Of a DNA stretch of 5,288 bases, positions 1 through 5,288 are shown one piece after another. Each line of letters opens with the position of its first letter. Within the stretch, counting starts at the first letter, position 1. The notes under the pieces were generated by a model. It was given only the letters and a program-made list of their open reading frames with translations. It was not told where the DNA came from and did not search any database. Where the stretch lies: positions 1 through 5,288 of the forward strand of contig JAUNPT010000144.1 of assembly GCA_030536565.1 (NCBI GenBank), in the 5' to 3' direction. Origin of the DNA: Eubacteriales bacterium. Its GTDB lineage: Bacteria > Bacillota > Clostridia > Lachnospirales > Lachnospiraceae. The position numbers and the translations under genes were made by a program.

Positions 1-75
1 GTTAGACAATGGCTGGAAACGGCAATTGTCAATATAGCCTTCAATATCACTAATAAGCTGTTCAATTCTACTCAT
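1..75 (-). CDS. N-terminal fragment of a small uncharacterised protein downstream of coaD
   Basis: An ATG at 75-73 opens a frame of 25 codons that runs without a stop to the left window edge, so only the N-terminus (begins MSRIEQLISDIEGYI) is visible. The start lies 3 bases after the coaD stop codon. A good ribosome binding site (AAAGGGAGAA, 94-85) sits inside the coaD 3' end with about 9 bases to the ATG, which supports real and probably coupled translation. From memory, Lachnospiraceae often carry a short, charged, helical protein of unknown role after coaD, loosely annotated as 'ATPase' or ATP-synthase-b-like, with a similar N-terminus. That match is recall, not something the fragment proves. 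No catalytic motif is visible and no function should be assigned. Confidence 0.72.
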   Translation of the reverse strand, partial: MSRIEQLISDIEGYIDNCRFQPLSN

Positions 76-78
76 AAC

Positions 79-591
79 CTAATCTTCTCCCTTTAATGTA
101 CTTATTTCACCTGCTGTATTGTACTTGTCATATACCTTGTCCACAATAAGCTTTGGAACAAATTTACTTATATCACCGCCATACATTGCCATTTCCTTTA
201 CAATGCTTGAACTTAAGTAAGCATATTTCAGACTGGTATTTAAGAATATTGTATCAACCTCAGGTGCAGCCACACGATTTGTCTGAGACATCGCCAGCTC
301 ATACTCAAAATCTGTAACAGCCCGGAGCCCTCTGATAATTGTCTGAACTTCATGCTTTCTGGCAAAATCAACCAAAAGGCCGCTAAAGCTTAAAATCTCA
401 ACATTATCCAAATCGCTTGTAACTTCTTTTAACATATTAACACGTTCATCTACTGAAAACAATGGTGATTTTCCACTGTTATTTAAAACACCTACAATAA
501 GATGGTCAACTAATTTAGAGGATCGTCTAATAATATCCAAATGGCCTAATGTGACAGGATCAAAGCTGCCAGGATAAATTGCTTTTTTCAT
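79..591 (-). CDS. coaD: Phosphopantetheine adenylyltransferase (CoaD/PPAT)
   Basis: This cytoplasmic enzyme transfers AMP from ATP to 4'-phosphopantetheine, giving dephospho-CoA and pyrophosphate, the penultimate step of coenzyme A synthesis. The 170-residue product has the features of the bacterial PPAT family of nucleotidyltransferases. These are an N-terminal YPGSFDPVTLGH block (residues 6-17) containing the T-x-G-H nucleotide-binding signature, the RGLRAVTDFEYE segment (87-98), and the SSSIVKE motif (127-133), which corresponds to the ISSxxxR/K-type ATP loop. Length is close to the usual 160-165, with a slightly long C-terminal tail. I chose the ATG at 591-589. A TTG at 603-601 extends the frame by four residues, but that codon overlaps the GGAG ribosome binding site (601-598), which is correctly spaced (6 bases) for the ATG. 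The gene follows rsmD by 16 bases, a common pairing, and ends in TAG 3 bases before the next start. Confidence 0.97.
   Translation of the reverse strand: MKKAIYPGSFDPVTLGHLDIIRRSSKLVDHLIVGVLNNSGKSPLFSVDERVNMLKEVTSDLDNVEILSFSGLLVDFARKHEVQTIIRGLRAVTDFEYELAMSQTNRVAAPEVDTIFLNTSLKYAYLSSSIVKEMAMYGGDISKFVPKLIVDKVYDKYNTAGEISTLKGED
85..94 (-). promoter_or_regulatory. Ribosome binding site inside coaD for the downstream partial gene
   Basis: AAAGGGAGAA on the minus strand lies about 9 bases before the ATG at 75-73 and within the last codons of coaD. It is the main evidence that the 25-codon fragment at the left edge is a real gene start, and it implies that ribosomes finishing coaD are close to the next start. 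Confidence 0.7.
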
Positions 592-597
592 ATGAAT

Positions 598-601
598 CTC
601 C
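598..601 (-). promoter_or_regulatory. Ribosome binding site that fixes the coaD start
   Basis: GGAG on the minus strand lies 6 bases upstream of the ATG at 591-589. Because it overlaps the in-frame TTG at 603-601, that TTG cannot be the served start, so the shorter 170-residue CoaD is preferred. Confidence 0.75.
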
Positions 602-607
602 AATTAA

Positions 608-1162
608 CTATTTATTTAGCTTTAAAAATATGTGCTTGTTTGTTTTATAATTCTTTACTTTAACAGCTTTAAAGCCGCATTCTTCAATATATGAAAGCTG
701 TTCATCTTTCTTTTCCTCAATAATTATAATTGTATATTCATCAACTAAATCACTGTCCTTAAGTTTAAGAAGAACCTCCTGCTCAAGATCACAGGAATAT
801 GGAGCGTCCATATATATTATATCAAAAACTCCTTTACCCTTAAGTTTATTAATTGCTGTCAGGACGTCTAGTTCCATTACAGCTGCCGACTCAGAAAGAT
901 GTGTAAAAGCCAGATTATCATTTATGCAGGCACAGGCAGCCTTTGAATGTTCTACAAAAACAGCCTCCCTTGCTCCACGGCTTAATGCTTCAATCCCAAT
1001 CCCACCGCTGCCGGCATACAAATCAAGGAATCTGCTTCCAGCTATATCGCCCTGCAGCATATTGAACAATGTTTCTTTAATCCTATCAGTTGTAGGTCTT
1101 GTATCTAAGCCCTCAACAGTTTTTAATGGAAGGCTTCTTGCCTTACCCGCTATAACTCTCAT
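608..1162 (-). CDS. rsmD: 16S rRNA (guanine(966)-N(2))-methyltransferase RsmD
   Basis: RsmD is an S-adenosylmethionine-dependent Rossmann-fold methyltransferase that makes m2G966 (E. coli numbering) in 16S rRNA during assembly of the small ribosomal subunit. The 184-residue product matches the family in length and order. It has the N-terminal MRVIAGKARS start, a TRPTTDRIKETLFNML block (21-36), and SAM-binding motif I within DLYAGSGGIGIEALSRGA (47-64). An acidic VFVEHS motif (about 69-73) follows, then the catalytic motif IV region at 119-122. The expected (D/N)PPY tetrapeptide reads DAPY here (codons GAC GCT CCA TAT), which is unusual for this family. The rest of the protein is intact, so I still call it RsmD. 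The start is the ATG at 1162-1160, with GGAG at 1174-1171 and 8 bases of spacing. The gene begins 21 bases after the upstream regulator gene and ends in TAG 16 bases before coaD. Confidence 0.95.
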   Translation of the reverse strand: MRVIAGKARSLPLKTVEGLDTRPTTDRIKETLFNMLQGDIAGSRFLDLYAGSGGIGIEALSRGAREAVFVEHSKAACACINDNLAFTHLSESAAVMELDVLTAINKLKGKGVFDIIYMDAPYSCDLEQEVLLKLKDSDLVDEYTIIIIEEKKDEQLSYIEECGFKAVKVKNYKTNKHIFLKLNK

Positions 1163-1183
1163 ATAATATTCTCCATTTCTATA

Positions 1184-3673
1184 TTATACATCAAAGAAGT
1201 TTTTTAAATCGCCTCTTGCTGTAATTGAAAGCTTGTTAAAAATAACCTTCATATTGGATTTTACTGTACTTTCCGCAATAAACAGTGTATCTGCAATTTC
1301 CTTATTTGTAAGGCGCTGTGCAGCCAGTCTTGCAACCTCTGTTTCTCTTTCAGTTAAACCAAAATTAGATAAAAGCCTTCCTGCCTTTTGGATAACCCTC
1401 ATGCCTCTGCCATATATTTTAGAATATTTACACACTGTTTTTACAAATGCTGAAAATGTTTTGCTCACACTTGCTTCCTTTAGTATTTCCTCAATAAGTT
1501 CAAAATTCATCACAAATGGCATATAAAGCTTATCTGGTTCAGAAAGCTGCATGGCTTCAATTATAAACCTTTGTGCTTTTAAACCCTCCCCGACCGCATT
1601 ATTGGCAATTGCAAGATAAATATAGGTATATATTCTTGGAATAATATATGAATACACCTTGCTCAGCCCAAGAAGCTGCCCGCTTATTCCCAAAAAGTGA
1701 TGGTAATCGCCTATGAGAATAAGATATTTCCCATAAATAATATTCACATAGCTGAGTGTAATAAAGTTAGAGCTGTCCTCCATAAGCTTCTCATCAGTAA
1801 GCCATTCTGGAAGCCTGTCCGTTTCTTCAAGAGCTATGTTAAGCATTGCCATACAGATTTCTGCCATTTGTTTTAACTGATCAGAATAATCTAACTTAGC
1901 ACTGTATTTATTTAAAAAATTATTAACATACTCCTTATATTCATCGTTACTGCCATGATACAGTGAAATTAATGCAAGCATATAGTTGGCAATAATATAA
2001 ATACTGCCCTGTTCTCTTGATTCTGCCATATAAGCTGCTTTATGGCACAGAATCTCTGCCCCATCCAGTTCACACCTGTTAAACAGAACCTCTGCACGCA
2101 TTATTGCTTCGAAGCCTTTTCCATGGCCATTAGTTATCCTGTAATAATCAGGCGCACACTCATCAATATTAACAAGCTCTGTATCCAGTGCCCCCTCTGC
2201 TTTGTGATAAAGAGAAAGGTATGATGGGCAGCCAAATGAAAACGGGAAATGTCCTGCTATTATGTCAACCGGAAGCTTTGTAATATCAGAAACCTTAGAA
2301 AGGCTTTTATTCATTTTACCAAAATCATTAAAATCTGCAAAACATGATACATACTGAACTTCGGCAAGATATTTGGATTTATCCTTTGCTGAAAGCTGTT
2401 TATCTGCAAGTATATTTTCTTTTAAATCACAAAGAATATTCTTCATCATGATTTTTTCATTATATAAAAACATGGCAAAACATATGATTATAGGCATATC
2501 ATAATGTCCGCTTTTTTCAACGTCCCAATAATGGTTTGCAATATTGAAAAACAGATTCTTGTTTTCTTTAATTATGTAACGGTACAGATTCTTTAGCTTT
2601 GGGGTAATCTGGTAAATACAATCATATCTGTCAGCTGCAATATACAGCTTTATTCCATAAAAGAACTTTTTTCTGCTTATATATGTATCTGCGGCGGATA
2701 CATATATTTCTGCTTTTTCCCTGACTGGTCTGTCCTCTAAAAGTTCAGTGACAAAGCCTTTTATTATCGGATTTAGTTTAAAAACTCTTTTAGTACGCTC
2801 ATAATCGAAAAGTCCTGATTTATTAATAATCTCAATGCATTCATCTGCCGACAGTCCTGTATGCTCCGAACTCTGATATATTGAAAATTCATGAAACACA
2901 CAGACTGAAAGCAAAAATTTGCGGATATCATCATCAATCTGCATCCATATATTAGTTCCTAAAAAATTATTAAGTCTTACAGGATTATCAAAAGAACTGT
3001 TATAGCGATATGCCTGCATTGCAAGCTCTACAATAAATGGCCAGCCCAAACAGTAATTATATATTTCTTGCGCCTGCTTCTCTGAAATCTTCAATTCATT
3101 TAACCTGAAGAAATCAATAATATCTTCTGTTTGAAATTTAAAATCTTCTTTTCCAACATAACCAATATTATCTTTTCCAATTAATTGAAGAATTGGTTTA
3201 TTATGTATTTCCTTAGTAATAAAAATAACCTTTAATACATATTCAGCAGAGCTGTTATACGTTGCAAGCAGAAAATCTAAAATACACTTGTCGGCAATAT
3301 CCGAAAAATTTTCTATAATCAAAAACACAGGTGAACTTTTTACATTAATACAGCTTACAACTTCGATAAGCCTTGCTACGTCTGAATCTGATTCAGGAAA
3401 ATCCAGCTCCAAAAATCTGCTTGAATATGCAGGAGCTATCAGTTTAATAGCATTACATAGGTTTTTCCAAAACAATTCCTTTGAACAGTTCCCATCAATC
3501 CATAAAACAGAGTGACCGGGATAATTTTTAAAAAAGCTTCGTAAGACAGCAGATTTTCCATAGCCGGATGGAGCACATATAAAACTATAACGATATCGTT
3601 CCAGTTGTGATAATTTATCCTTTAAATCTTTTGAAATATAAATTATATTAGAAACCTGTTTTAAATGTGCCAT
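1184..3673 (-). CDS. Large MalT-like LuxR-family transcriptional regulator with N-terminal ATPase domain
   Basis: The 829-residue product has the architecture of MalT/LAL-type signal-transducing ATPases. A P-loop, APSGYGKS (34-41), is followed by a Walker B-like strand VFLIIEN (116-122) and a sensor-type strand VIFITKE (149-155). The GWP motif (210-212), typical of the STAND NTPase helical region, comes next. A winged-helix-like segment (about 245-320) includes the family's 'glF...hP..k.F' pattern (GLF 287-289, LNPIIKGF 300-307). A long helical region (about 320-770) is presumably TPR-like sensor repeats. The C-terminal LuxR/GerE helix-turn-helix (773-829) starts LTERETEVARLA and contains the TNKEIADTL and ESTVKSNMKVIFNKL recognition region. 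Such proteins usually bind a ligand, change oligomeric state with ATP, and activate promoters; ligand and targets here are unknown. The Walker B acidic pair is Glu-Asn rather than Asp-Asp. No signal peptide is visible. The start is the ATG at 3673-3671, served by AGGGGG at 3687-3682. It lies 29 bases after gpsA and 21 before rsmD, co-directional with both. Confidence 0.93.
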   Translation of the reverse strand: MAHLKQVSNIIYISKDLKDKLSQLERYRYSFICAPSGYGKSAVLRSFFKNYPGHSVLWIDGNCSKELFWKNLCNAIKLIAPAYSSRFLELDFPESDSDVARLIEVVSCINVKSSPVFLIIENFSDIADKCILDFLLATYNSSAEYVLKVIFITKEIHNKPILQLIGKDNIGYVGKEDFKFQTEDIIDFFRLNELKISEKQAQEIYNYCLGWPFIVELAMQAYRYNSSFDNPVRLNNFLGTNIWMQIDDDIRKFLLSVCVFHEFSIYQSSEHTGLSADECIEIINKSGLFDYERTKRVFKLNPIIKGFVTELLEDRPVREKAEIYVSAADTYISRKKFFYGIKLYIAADRYDCIYQITPKLKNLYRYIIKENKNLFFNIANHYWDVEKSGHYDMPIIICFAMFLYNEKIMMKNILCDLKENILADKQLSAKDKSKYLAEVQYVSCFADFNDFGKMNKSLSKVSDITKLPVDIIAGHFPFSFGCPSYLSLYHKAEGALDTELVNIDECAPDYYRITNGHGKGFEAIMRAEVLFNRCELDGAEILCHKAAYMAESREQGSIYIIANYMLALISLYHGSNDEYKEYVNNFLNKYSAKLDYSDQLKQMAEICMAMLNIALEETDRLPEWLTDEKLMEDSSNFITLSYVNIIYGKYLILIGDYHHFLGISGQLLGLSKVYSYIIPRIYTYIYLAIANNAVGEGLKAQRFIIEAMQLSEPDKLYMPFVMNFELIEEILKEASVSKTFSAFVKTVCKYSKIYGRGMRVIQKAGRLLSNFGLTERETEVARLAAQRLTNKEIADTLFIAESTVKSNMKVIFNKLSITARGDLKNFFDV

Positions 3674-3681
3674 ATTCTAGA

Positions 3682-3687
3682 CCCCCT
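3682..3687 (-). promoter_or_regulatory. Ribosome binding site of the LuxR-type regulator
   Basis: AGGGGG on the minus strand lies 8 bases upstream of the ATG at 3673-3671, in the 29-base gap after gpsA. It supports the chosen start. The gap is too short to hold a full promoter, so the regulator is either cotranscribed with gpsA or driven by a promoter inside gpsA. Confidence 0.7.
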
Positions 3688-3702
3688 ATCTATGAAATAC
3701 AC

Positions 3703-4713
3703 TTACTTCCAGAGACTGTTATCAGTTTCTATTTTCTTATCTCTAAGCATAAGCTCTTTTACTGCATCGGCTGGCTTCTTATCCTCAAATAAAATAAGAT
3801 TAACCTGTTCGACAATTGGCATTTCAACATTGTATTTTTTTGCAAGAGCATACGCTGCCTTAGCAGAAAACACGCCTTCAACAACCATTTGGACTTCTTC
3901 CATTGCCTGATCTTTTGTATATCCCTGGCCAATCAAAATACCTGCACGTCTGTTTCTGCTGTGCATACTTGCACAGGTAACAATTAAATCACCAATTCCG
4001 GAAAGCCCTGTAAATGTCATCTCATCAGCTCCCATTGCCATTCCAAGACGTGCAATTTCTGCAATTCCTCTTGTAATAAGGGCGGCCTTGGTATTATCAC
4101 CATACCCTAATCCATCAGCCATACCTGCTGCAAGTGCAATAACATTTTTCAATGCACCTCCCACACATATCCCAAGCATATCAGGACTGGTATATACTCT
4201 AAACACATCACTCATAAATATATTCTGCAGATACTCAGCGTCAGCTTTTTTATGAGTGCCGATTACACATGTAGTAGGAATCCCGCGTCCAACTTCTTCT
4301 GCATGGCTAGGACCGGACAATACTGCAACTACTGCCTGAGGGATTTCATCTTCAACGACCTGGCAAAGTGTCATAAGTGAAGCCTCCTCTATCCCTTTTC
4401 CTACATTTACGATATATTGTCCCTCTTTTACATACTTGGAAAAAAGCTTTGCTGTAGATCTTGTATATGGAGATGCAACTGCAAGAACTATGACATCTGC
4501 TGATTCTACAGCTGTTTTTGTATCAGCTTCAAACATAACTGTTTCTGGAATATGAACTCCCGGAAGGCATTTCTTATTTTCCCGTTCATTGGAAAGCTGT
4601 ATAACCTCCTCCTTAAAGACAGACCAGACAGTCACCCTATGTCCATTGTTATTAAGCAGAATAGCAAGTCCTAAGCCCCAGCTTCCTGCGCCCATAATTG
4701 TAATATCAGCCAT
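3703..4713 (-). CDS. gpsA: NAD(P)+-dependent glycerol-3-phosphate dehydrogenase (GpsA)
   Basis: This cytoplasmic enzyme reduces dihydroxyacetone phosphate to sn-glycerol 3-phosphate with NAD(P)H, supplying the backbone of membrane phospholipids. The 336-residue product has the usual family length (about 330-340). Its N-terminal Rossmann fold has GAGSWG (8-13). It then shows the NVGKGIE block with Lys106, GPSHAEEV (134-141), GGALKNV with the conserved catalytic-type Lys189, GDNTKAALITRG (205-216) and GLSGIGDLIVTC (236-247). All key blocks are present. I chose the ATG at 4713-4711. A perfect AAGGAGG (4726-4720) lies 6 bases upstream, and the protein then begins directly with the beta strand leading to the glycine-rich loop; the frame is open 15 codons further upstream but that would bury the binding site. 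The start overlaps the plsY stop by 8 bases (ATGGCTGA). Its product is the substrate of PlsY, so the pairing makes metabolic sense. Confidence 0.97.
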   Translation of the reverse strand: MADITIMGAGSWGLGLAILLNNNGHRVTVWSVFKEEVIQLSNERENKKCLPGVHIPETVMFEADTKTAVESADVIVLAVASPYTRSTAKLFSKYVKEGQYIVNVGKGIEEASLMTLCQVVEDEIPQAVVAVLSGPSHAEEVGRGIPTTCVIGTHKKADAEYLQNIFMSDVFRVYTSPDMLGICVGGALKNVIALAAGMADGLGYGDNTKAALITRGIAEIARLGMAMGADEMTFTGLSGIGDLIVTCASMHSRNRRAGILIGQGYTKDQAMEEVQMVVEGVFSAKAAYALAKKYNVEMPIVEQVNLILFEDKKPADAVKELMLRDKKIETDNSLWK

Positions 4714-5288
4714 TGCAAGCCTCCTTGTTTTTTTGTCCAATCTTCCGCTCATTTCCATGAATAAGCCGAAGGATATTACCGCGGTGTCTGAAATATGCCA
4801 GAGCTGTCATTGCAAAAACAACAGCATAGGCTTCATATAATGCTGTATTCTCTAATGGAAGCCAGCCAAGACTTCCCCAAAGAATAAACTCTATTAAAAA
4901 TAATCCAATAAATGTAAGAGAGCCGACAGATACATATTTAGTTATTATTGTTACCAAAGAAAATGTAAGAAGACCTAAAACAGTTAAAATCCAGCAGTGC
5001 TGTGGAAAAAGGAGCAGTGAAAATACAACTCCTGAAGATGCTGCTATTCCTTTTCCACCCTTAAACTTAAGATAAAATGGAAAATTATGTCCAATAACCA
5101 CACCAAGACCACTGTAAAGATATATAAGCATCATAGGTATGTCATTTTCATAAAATACCGCATGTAAAATTGCAGCAGACAGCACCACCTTTAATGCATC
5201 TATAAAATAAGTTAAGATTCCGTATTTTTTCCCCAGTGTCCGGGATATATTCGTTGTACCTGCATTGCCGCTTCCATACTCTCTTATA
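4706..5288 (-). CDS. plsY: Acyl-phosphate:glycerol-3-phosphate acyltransferase PlsY, 5' end cut by window
   Basis: PlsY is an integral membrane enzyme that transfers a fatty acyl group from acyl-phosphate (made by PlsX) to position 1 of glycerol 3-phosphate, giving lysophosphatidic acid. The frame is open to the right edge and encodes 193 visible residues. PlsY is usually about 200-220 residues, so roughly the first 20 are missing. All three signature motifs are visible (fragment numbering). Motif 1 is GSGNAGTTN (5-13). Motif 2 is GHNFPFYLKFKGGKG (66-80), with its glycine-rich phosphate-binding loop. Motif 3 is HRGNILRL (168-175). Several hydrophobic membrane segments lie between them, and the tail is basic and cytoplasmic-looking. 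A GTG at 5188-5186 could be mistaken for the start, but it falls after motif 1 and would remove an essential part, so it is an internal Val codon. The gene ends in TGA overlapping gpsA by 8 bases. Confidence 0.96.
   Translation of the reverse strand, partial: IREYGSGNAGTTNISRTLGKKYGILTYFIDALKVVLSAAILHAVFYENDIPMMLIYLYSGLGVVIGHNFPFYLKFKGGKGIAASSGVVFSLLLFPQHCWILTVLGLLTFSLVTIITKYVSVGSLTFIGLFLIEFILWGSLGWLPLENTALYEAYAVVFAMTALAYFRHRGNILRLIHGNERKIGQKNKEACNG
4720..4726 (-). promoter_or_regulatory. Ribosome binding site for gpsA inside plsY
   Basis: AAGGAGG on the minus strand lies within the last codons of plsY, 6 bases before the gpsA ATG at 4713-4711. It decides the gpsA start against the longer open frame to 4758. 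Together with the 8-base overlap it indicates translational coupling of the two genes. Confidence 0.85.

Noticed and set aside
1183..1188. TATAAT on the minus strand, overlapping the stop of the regulator gene, as a possible -10 box for rsmD
   Set aside because: At 16-18 bases upstream there is only AT-rich sequence (around GATTTA) with no recognisable -35, and there is no TGn extension. Initiation would fall almost on the rsmD ribosome binding site, leaving a leader of about 14 bases. In AT-rich DNA such a hexamer is expected by chance.
924..1526. Plus-strand open frames opposite rsmD and the regulator gene (924-1166 and 1233-1526)
   Set aside because: They are antisense shadows of well-supported minus-strand genes, resemble no known protein and lack convincing ribosome binding sites.
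2042..2224. Plus-strand 60-codon open frame with several cysteines, within the regulator gene
   Set aside because: It lies entirely antisense to the helical region of the regulator and its cysteine spacing matches no zinc or iron-sulphur motif. Treated as chance.
3703..3810. Possible promoter for the LuxR-type regulator within the gpsA 3' end
   Set aside because: The best pairing I could see (TTGTCG with TTATTT at 17 bases) is weak in the -10 element. Not enough to report as a feature.
4714..4758. N-terminal extension of GpsA by 15 residues in the open frame
   Set aside because: The extension would be translated from within plsY and would include the perfect AAGGAGG site, which is correctly placed for the ATG at 4713. 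The extension is not typical of GpsA, whose N-terminus starts just before the Rossmann glycine loop.
5186..5188. GTG as the start of a 160-residue PlsY
   Set aside because: The frame continues upstream to the window edge and encodes the essential GSGNAGTTN motif, so this GTG is an internal valine codon.

Overview
The window is a densely packed stretch of chromosome from a low-GC Firmicute. All genes are on the minus strand, so transcription runs from the right edge to the left. Strong AGGAGG-type ribosome binding sites, an AT-rich base composition (by eye well under 40% GC) and the protein sequences point to Clostridia, most likely Lachnospiraceae. That family placement is inference from recall; no 16S or other marker gene is present.

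Layout in transcription order: plsY (acyl-phosphate:glycerol-3-phosphate acyltransferase, 5' end cut by the window edge), gpsA (glycerol-3-phosphate dehydrogenase, overlapping plsY by 8 bases), an 829-residue MalT-like LuxR-family ATPase/transcription regulator, rsmD (16S rRNA guanine-N2 methyltransferase), coaD (phosphopantetheine adenylyltransferase), and the first 25 codons of a small protein cut by the left edge. Gaps between genes are 29, 21, 16 and 3 bases. Almost all of each gap is taken up by the next gene's ribosome binding site, and I found no convincing terminator. The simplest reading is one transcription unit, or at least readthrough across it.

The first pair forms a metabolic step: GpsA makes sn-glycerol 3-phosphate and PlsY acylates it to lysophosphatidic acid, the start of membrane phospholipid synthesis. 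The last pair, rsmD-coaD, is a common bacterial neighbourhood (ribosome maturation and coenzyme A synthesis). Between the two pairs sits a large signal-responsive regulator gene that is not normally part of either cluster. It is the most notable item here. Its ATPase motifs depart from the usual MalT form (Glu-Asn where Asp-Asp is expected in Walker B), while its C-terminal LuxR DNA-binding domain looks fully intact.

There is no stretch over 300 bases without a gene. I found no RNA gene, mobile element, CRISPR array or tandem repeat. Apart from the regulator's placement and two motif substitutions, the window is ordinary housekeeping sequence, and I do not claim a new system.
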